Shown: positions 60,254 through 64,000 of the stretch, one piece after another
Position numbering within the stretch: position 1 is the first letter of the stretch
Layout: every line of letters starts with the position of its first letter
Source: an uncultured Collinsella sp.
Lineage (GTDB): Bacteria > Actinomycetota > Coriobacteriia > Coriobacteriales > Coriobacteriaceae
Assembly (NCBI GenBank): GCA_900541725.1
Contig: UQLB01000001.1
Coordinates: 1 to 64,000 of the forward strand
Direction of reading: 5' to 3'
DNA: 64,000 bases
Position numbers and translations under genes: made by a program
Notes under the pieces: generated by a model
Databases searched by the model: none
What the model was told of the DNA's origin: nothing
Seen by the model: the letters and a program-made list of their open reading frames with translations, nothing else

Positions 60254-61181
60254 TATCGGCACCTCCAAGCAGCAGATACAGGATAGCCATACGCACGCAG
60301 ATACCGGCGTAGACCTGCTCCAGGATGACGGAGCGTTGCGGGTGGTCGGCCATATAGGAGTCGAACTCGACGCCGCGGTTGATGGGACCCGGGTGGCAGA
60401 TGATCGCATCGGGCTTCATGAGCTTCTCGCGGTCCTTGGTCAGGCCGAAGAGCCTGTGGTACTCACGAATGGTCGGGAACGGGGCACCCTCGAGGCGCTC
60501 CTGCTGCACGCGCAGCATGTAGACGACGTCCAGCTCGGGCAGGACGGAATCGAGGTCGCTCGTCACGTGGTCGCAGCCCAGAACCTCGGGCGCCGGCGGC
60601 AGCAGCGTGCCGGGGGCGACGGCGTAGGTCTCGCAGCCCATGATCTTAAGGGCGGGGATCAGCGAGCCGCAGACGCGGGAGTGCGCGATATCGCCGACGA
60701 CAGCGACCTTCAGACCGTGGAAGTCACCCTTGTGCTCCCAGATGGTGTACAGGTCGAGCAGGGCCTGCGTGGGATGGTTGTGCTTGCCGTCACCGGCGCA
60801 GATGACGCTCGCGGGCGAGTTCTGCGTGACGATGTAGGGAGCGCCGGCGTGCTTATCACGCACGACGATACAGTCGATCTTATAGGCGTTGAGGGTCTCG
60901 ACGGTGTCGACAAGGCTCTCGCCCTTGACCGTGGAGGTCGAGGAGCCGCCAAAGTTAAGGCTGTCGGCCGAAAGACGCTTCTCGGCGAGCTCGAAGGAGC
61001 TGCGGGTGCGCGTCGAGGGCTCGTTGAACATGTTGACGATGGTCTTGCCCTTGAGCGTGGGGACCTTCTTGATAGCACGCTCGTTGACCTCGGAGAACGC
61101 CTTGGCGGTCTCGAGGATGAGCTTGATGTCCTCTTCGGAGTACTCGGTAATGTCGATCAGGTGCTTATGGTTGAACGCCAC
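60237..61181 (-). CDS. pyrB: aspartate carbamoyltransferase catalytic subunit
   Basis: This 314-residue enzyme joins carbamoyl phosphate and aspartate. The carbamoyl-phosphate site STRTRSSFE and HPTQALLD are present. The GTG at 61181 is the likely start, after GGGAGGTGAG; the open frame upstream is an overlap with pyrR. No pyrI regulatory gene is present, so control should come from PyrR. Confidence 0.95.
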   Translation of the reverse strand: MAFNHKHLIDITEYSEEDIKLILETAKAFSEVNERAIKKVPTLKGKTIVNMFNEPSTRTRSSFELAEKRLSADSLNFGGSSTSTVKGESLVDTVETLNAYKIDCIVVRDKHAGAPYIVTQNSPASVICAGDGKHNHPTQALLDLYTIWEHKGDFHGLKVAVVGDIAHSRVCGSLIPALKIMGCETYAVAPGTLLPPAPEVLGCDHVTSDLDSVLPELDVVYMLRVQQERLEGAPFPTIREYHRLFGLTKDREKLMKPDAIICHPGPINRGVEFDSYMADHPQRSVILEQVYAGICVRMAILYLLLGGADNGLAS

Positions 61182-61185
61182 GGTA

Positions 61186-61770
61186 CTACTCACCTCCCAG
61201 CGGCGCGGAGCCCACGTGGGAACCCGGCGCGACGTCGTTAATCTCGACGGCGGTGTGGCCGTCAACTTCCTTCATATATAGGTGCACGTTCTCCTCATGC
61301 GACGAGGGAACGTTCTTGCCGACAAAGTCCGGCGAGATGGGGAGCTCGCGGTGGCCGCGGTCAACGAGGACTGCCAGCTCAATGCGGCTCGGACGGCCCA
61401 GGTCCATGACGGCGTCGAGAGCGGCGCGGATGGTACGACCCGTATAGAGGATGTCGTCCACCAGCACGACGCGCTTGCCGTCGACGCTGAAGGGAATGTT
61501 GGTAGCGTGGATCGCGGGAGCGAAATTGGTCGCATAGTCATCGCGGTAGAAGCTGATGTCCAGGCTGCCGAGCGGAACGTCGACGCCCTCGATCTCCTTG
61601 ATCTCCTCGGCGAGCTTCTTTGCCAGAAGGTCGCCGCGCGTGACGATGCCGACCAGAGCGAGGTCTTCACAGCCCTCGTTGCGCTCGAGAATCTCGTGCG
61701 CGATGCGGGTCATTGCTCGATTGACGGCGGTCTCGTCCATGATGACCGCCTTGGGGGAAGTCGTGCCCAT
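61186..61770 (-). CDS. pyrR: pyrimidine operon attenuator/uracil phosphoribosyltransferase
   Basis: This 194-residue bifunctional protein binds pyr mRNA when UMP is abundant and has weak UPRTase activity. The PRPP loop RVVLVDDILYTGRTIRAAL and the start AVIMDETAVNRAMTRIAHEI are diagnostic. It is the first gene of the operon behind a structured leader with a terminator-like hairpin and T7 tract. Confidence 0.96.
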   Translation of the reverse strand: MGTTSPKAVIMDETAVNRAMTRIAHEILERNEGCEDLALVGIVTRGDLLAKKLAEEIKEIEGVDVPLGSLDISFYRDDYATNFAPAIHATNIPFSVDGKRVVLVDDILYTGRTIRAALDAVMDLGRPSRIELAVLVDRGHRELPISPDFVGKNVPSSHEENVHLYMKEVDGHTAVEINDVAPGSHVGSAPLGGE

Positions 61771-61930
61771 CGATCTCCTTCCTCACATGTCTTGACTGCT
61801 GACACAGTCAAAAAAATAGATGCCCGACCGCTCAAAGCGGACCAGACACCCACAGGAAGGGCTGCTCTTTGGCAGCAATGTAATTCCATGTGGGTATCTC
61901 GTACCCCTTTAATGGTCAAGGGATAGTGTA
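61771..61930 (-). promoter_or_regulatory. pyr operon leader with competing hairpins
   Basis: On the minus strand a possible -10 box TACACT (61930-61925) is followed by a leader of about 150 bases. Three mutually overlapping structures can be drawn. One is GGGTA/TACCC (about 61893-61908). The second is a longer helix between 61895-61884 and 61858-61848 (ACCCACATGGAA with TTCCTGTGGGT) enclosing GCTGC/GCAGC. The third is an imperfect CCGC/GCGG hairpin (about 61820-61850) followed by seven T (61816-61810). That fits a PyrR-controlled anti-antiterminator, antiterminator and terminator. The terminator stem is poor by eye. Confidence 0.65.
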
Positions 61931-62161
61931 GCCAACCTCGAGCTTAATTGCGAGCATAAATACAGAGCAATCCGTAAACGGAGCCCAATGCTCCATAAAC
62001 CTATATATATTTGTGGGACGAGCTTGAAAACGCACGCACGAGCTGGCATAATCCCCTCTGCTGCACGCAAATCGGATCTACGTCCAGGGCCGTGGCGTGA
62101 GCACTATCGCCAAAAGAGGAATATCTCTGTGTAGATTACGCACAGGGAGCTGCTTCTGTGC

Positions 62162-62167
62162 TATAGT
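62162..62167 (+). promoter_or_regulatory. extended -10 box of rpmB
   Basis: TGC-TATAGT lies 55 bases before the rpmB start codon. The TGN extension could compensate for the lack of a clear -35 box. Confidence 0.45.
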
Positions 62168-62221
62168 TCAGGCTTGTTTGTTAACGCGACATGTTCGTTT
62201 GTCGCCCAAGGAGGGTCAGTT

Positions 62222-62410
62222 ATGTCCAAAGTTTGCGAAGTTTGCGGTAAGCACCCCGTTGCCGGTCGCTCCATCAGCCACTCTCACCGCGTCACCAACC
62301 GTAAGTTCCGCCCCAACATCCAGCGCGTCTACGTCGTCGTCGATGGTCACCGTCGCAAGATGAACGTTTGCTCCACCTGCCTCAAGTCCGGCAAGGTTGC
62401 GCGCTCCTAA
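62222..62410 (+). CDS. rpmB: 50S ribosomal protein L28
   Basis: This 62-residue protein carries paired cysteines CEVC and CSTC, the zinc-binding form of L28. ISHSHRVTNRKFRPN is diagnostic. The ATG at 62222 follows AAGGAGG. It stands alone with its own promoter and terminator. Confidence 0.97.
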   Translation: MSKVCEVCGKHPVAGRSISHSHRVTNRKFRPNIQRVYVVVDGHRRKMNVCSTCLKSGKVARS

Positions 62411-62418
62411 ATAAGGTC

Positions 62419-63009
62419 TTACCAACAAGTACCTCGGACTCTCCGGGTCAAAGACCTCGCGTTCACATAGAACTTACCAAAGGCGTCCTCCCCAACGGAG
62501 GGCGCCTTTTTGCACTCGCACTCATTGGGGACAGACTTACATGAGTGTTTGCAGATGTCAAAGGGATCGTAGCCCAGCTGGTATGCCTTGTAGCTTGACC
62601 AACGATACGCCTCGAGCGAGTCGAGCGCGCCTTTCACAGGATTGAGATGGATATAATCGAGCAGCTGCACCGCCTGCGTGTCCGACTCAACCGCGACCCG
62701 CGAATAGCGATTGTCAAACAGATGTCCCGTTCTCCCCGTTTTTCCATTGAAATACTTAGCATATGCCGTCAATGCGCACTGCATTGCCTTTGAAAGGTTG
62801 TCAAATGGGTCATCAACCATCAAATGGAAGTGATTGTCCATAAGGCACCAAGCCAACACCGCCACGTCATGGCGCGCAAACCTGTCCGAGATATCCGATA
62901 AGAAACGATAACGGTCGGAGTCATCTTCAAAAATAATCTGTTTGGAGTTGCCGCGGTCAAAGACGTGGTAATAGCCGGTGATCGAAACGGGGCGGGCGCA
63001 TCGGGGCAT
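62419..63009 (-). CDS. REP-associated tyrosine transposase (RAYT, IS200-like)
   Basis: This 196-residue Y1-type HUH protein processes single-stranded REP hairpins. It begins RCARPVSITGYYHVFDRGNS, has the HUH motif NHFHLMV (His60/His62) and a likely catalytic Tyr near residue 86 (TAYAKYFNGKTGRTGHLFDN). The ATG at 63009 follows AAGGAG. From about residue 163 the frame runs through the flanking REP hairpin and then through the rpmB terminator, so its last 30 or so residues look acquired from host DNA. It is flanked by inverted REP copies, which is a complete REPtron layout. Confidence 0.9.
   Translation of the reverse strand: MPRCARPVSITGYYHVFDRGNSKQIIFEDDSDRYRFLSDISDRFARHDVAVLAWCLMDNHFHLMVDDPFDNLSKAMQCALTAYAKYFNGKTGRTGHLFDNRYSRVAVESDTQAVQLLDYIHLNPVKGALDSLEAYRWSSYKAYQLGYDPFDICKHSCKSVPNECECKKAPSVGEDAFGKFYVNARSLTRRVRGTCW
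62479..62511 (+). terminator. rpmB terminator, overlapped by the transposase gene
   Basis: A 13-bp stem (AAAGGCGTCCTCC/GGAGGGCGCCTTT, one G-T pair) is followed by TTTTT on the plus strand. The 3' end of the transposase ORF reads through it on the other strand. Confidence 0.88.
62524..62547. repeat. REP copy, left of RAYT
   Basis: ATTGGGGACAGACTTACATG and the following GAGTG form one flank of the RAYT gene. Read on the minus strand they share CACTCATGTAAGTCTGTCCC with the right flank. The ends can pair as a hairpin (CACTCAT/ATGAGTG). Confidence 0.8.
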
Positions 63010-63143
63010 AATCTCTCCTTTCAAAACTGTTCAGGCAACACCTAAAAGGAGAGAAGCAACGCGAAATGCTGAGCCTGCAACCTATTTATATCCAATAAGC
63101 GGCAATAACAGGCCCAGAACGGCAAAATGGCAAAACGATGTCT

Positions 63144-63185
63144 GTCCCAAATGAGTGAAAGCACTCATGTAAGTCTGTCCCCAAT
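63144..63185. repeat. REP pair, right of RAYT
   Basis: An ATGAGTG-AAAG-CACTCAT hairpin is flanked by two copies of GTCTGTCCC. The portion 63161-63181 is an inverted copy of the left REP. The RAYT gene thus sits between inverted REP sequences, as expected for an IS200/RAYT-derived unit. Confidence 0.8.
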
Positions 63186-63236
63186 AAGCGGTAAGCGGGG
63201 ATAAGCGGGGAGATGCAGCAGGCAGATAGTTCTAGT

Positions 63237-63266
63237 TAAAACGCTTCATTTTATTGAAGCGTTTTA
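63237..63266. promoter_or_regulatory. 12-bp inverted repeat upstream of adhE
   Basis: The arms TAAAACGCTTCA and TGAAGCGTTTTA are perfect with a six-base centre TTTTAT. It may be a terminator closing upstream transcription or an operator for adhE. It does not match the Rex consensus I know (TTGTGAA-N4-TTCACAA). Confidence 0.6.
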
Positions 63267-63358
63267 GTGTGCCTTTTAGAGGAATCTGACCGTTCACCGA
63301 ATTATTTCTTGCTATCATGCAAGGCGTAGGGTAAATCTCCGATCGCAAGGAGACACAA

Positions 63359-64000
63359 ATGGTGAAAAAGTCACCGGAAAACACTACTCCCGCAATTGTG
63401 GACAACGTAGAGGCGCTTGAGGCTAAGCTCGCTCAGATGCGAGAGGCCCAGGCGCTTTTTGCTACGTACACGCAGGAGCAGGTCGACAAGATCTTCTATG
63501 AGGCCGCCATGGCCGCCAACAAGGCTCGTATCCCGTTGGCGAAGATGGCCATCGAGGAGACCGGCCGCGGCGTTCTTGAGGACAAGGTCATCAAGAACCA
63601 CTACGCCGCAGAGTACATCTACAACGCTTACAAGAACACCAAGACCTGTGGCGTTCTGGAGCGCGACGAGGCTTACGGCATCACCAAGATCGCCGAGCCC
63701 ATCGGCATCGTGGGCGCCGTCATCCCGACGACCAACCCCACCTCCACCGCGATCTTCAAGACGCTGATCAGCCTGAAGACCCGCAATGCCATCATCATCT
63801 CCCCGCACCCGGCTGCCGCCAAGTGCACCATCGCCGCCGCCAAGCTCGTGCTTGACGCCGCCGTCAAGGCCGGCGCCCCCGAGGGCATCATCGGCTGGGT
63901 CGATGTCCCCTCCATCGAGCTGACCAACATGGTCATGCGCGACGTCGACATCATCCTCGCCACCGGTGGCCCGGGCATGGTCAAGGCCGCTTACTCCTCG
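63359..64000 (+). CDS. adhE: bifunctional acetaldehyde-CoA/alcohol dehydrogenase, 5' part
   Basis: The frame from the ATG at 63359 stays open for 214 codons to the window edge and encodes the start of the aldehyde dehydrogenase half of AdhE. That half reduces acetyl-CoA to acetaldehyde, and the C-terminal half (outside) reduces it to ethanol. Recognisable segments are EETGRGVLEDKVIKNHYAAE, GITKIAEPIGIVGAVIPTTN, FKTLISLKTRNAIIISPHP and ILATGGPGMVKAAYSS. AAGGAG lies 6-7 bases before the ATG. A TGC-TATCAT extended -10 element (about 63310-63318) is a possible promoter. The call is confident although the catalytic Cys lies beyond the window. Confidence 0.93.
   Translation, partial: MVKKSPENTTPAIVDNVEALEAKLAQMREAQALFATYTQEQVDKIFYEAAMAANKARIPLAKMAIEETGRGVLEDKVIKNHYAAEYIYNAYKNTKTCGVLERDEAYGITKIAEPIGIVGAVIPTTNPTSTAIFKTLISLKTRNAIIISPHPAAAKCTIAAAKLVLDAAVKAGAPEGIIGWVDVPSIELTNMVMRDVDIILATGGPGMVKAAYSS

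Overview
The window looks like a chromosomal segment of a Coriobacteriia actinobacterium, most likely Collinsella. The grounds are a G+C-rich coding pattern, an actinobacterial-type integration host factor (55899-56207), a GarA-like FHA gene followed by an FtsR-like MerR gene (5398-6714), a LexA/RecA circuit with GAAC-N4-GTTC boxes, and an anaerobe-type PyrD/PyrK dihydroorotate dehydrogenase. The genus is inferred from gene content, not from a database match.

Layout. Positions 1 to about 4290 are the end of an integrated island. It holds an orphan small protein, decayed coding remnants, a PH-domain membrane protein and a tyrosine integrase. It ends at a displaced 3' half of tRNA-Pro(GGG) that still carries its own terminator, so the intact tRNA should lie left of the window. 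From 4.6 to 12.7 kb are mostly plus-strand housekeeping and envelope genes: a CDP-alcohol phosphatidyltransferase, garA-like, ftsR-like, apt, an NlpC/P60 hydrolase and a DegV protein. A DUF1836 protein and trxB lie on the minus strand, and a diacylglycerol glycosyltransferase is divergent from trxB. From 13 to 15.9 kb are dut, nrdR, and a divergent SOS pair (a YneA-like LysM membrane protein and lexA) with a membrane acyltransferase-like gene behind lexA.

From 15.96 to 61.77 kb every gene reads on the minus strand. In order of increasing coordinate they are hflX-miaA-miaB, spoVS, a GHKL ATPase, rny, recX-recA, pncC-pgsA-rimO-yajQ-rodZ-ftsK-rnj, pnp, rpsO, recO-era-dgkA-ybeY-phoH-mtaB-dnaJ-(dnaJ-like membrane protein)-hemW-dusB-lepA, rpsT, holA-comEC-comEA, thiI-rpoZ-gmk-mihF, and the pyrimidine operon pyrF-pyrD-pyrK-pyrC-pyrB-pyrR behind a structured leader. 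Three distinct methylthiotransferases (miaB, rimO, mtaB) and much of the RNA-decay machinery (RNase Y, RNase J, PNPase, YbeY) are present. The right end has rpmB, a REP-associated transposase with inverted REP flanks, and the start of adhE.

The most unusual content lies between genes. There are two families of structured elements, two copies each (12695-13056 and 34266-34679). Each has a conserved core inside long, nearly perfect inverted-repeat arms that differ completely from copy to copy. Inside the conserved parts, sequence differences between copies are compensatory. I do not recognise these elements.
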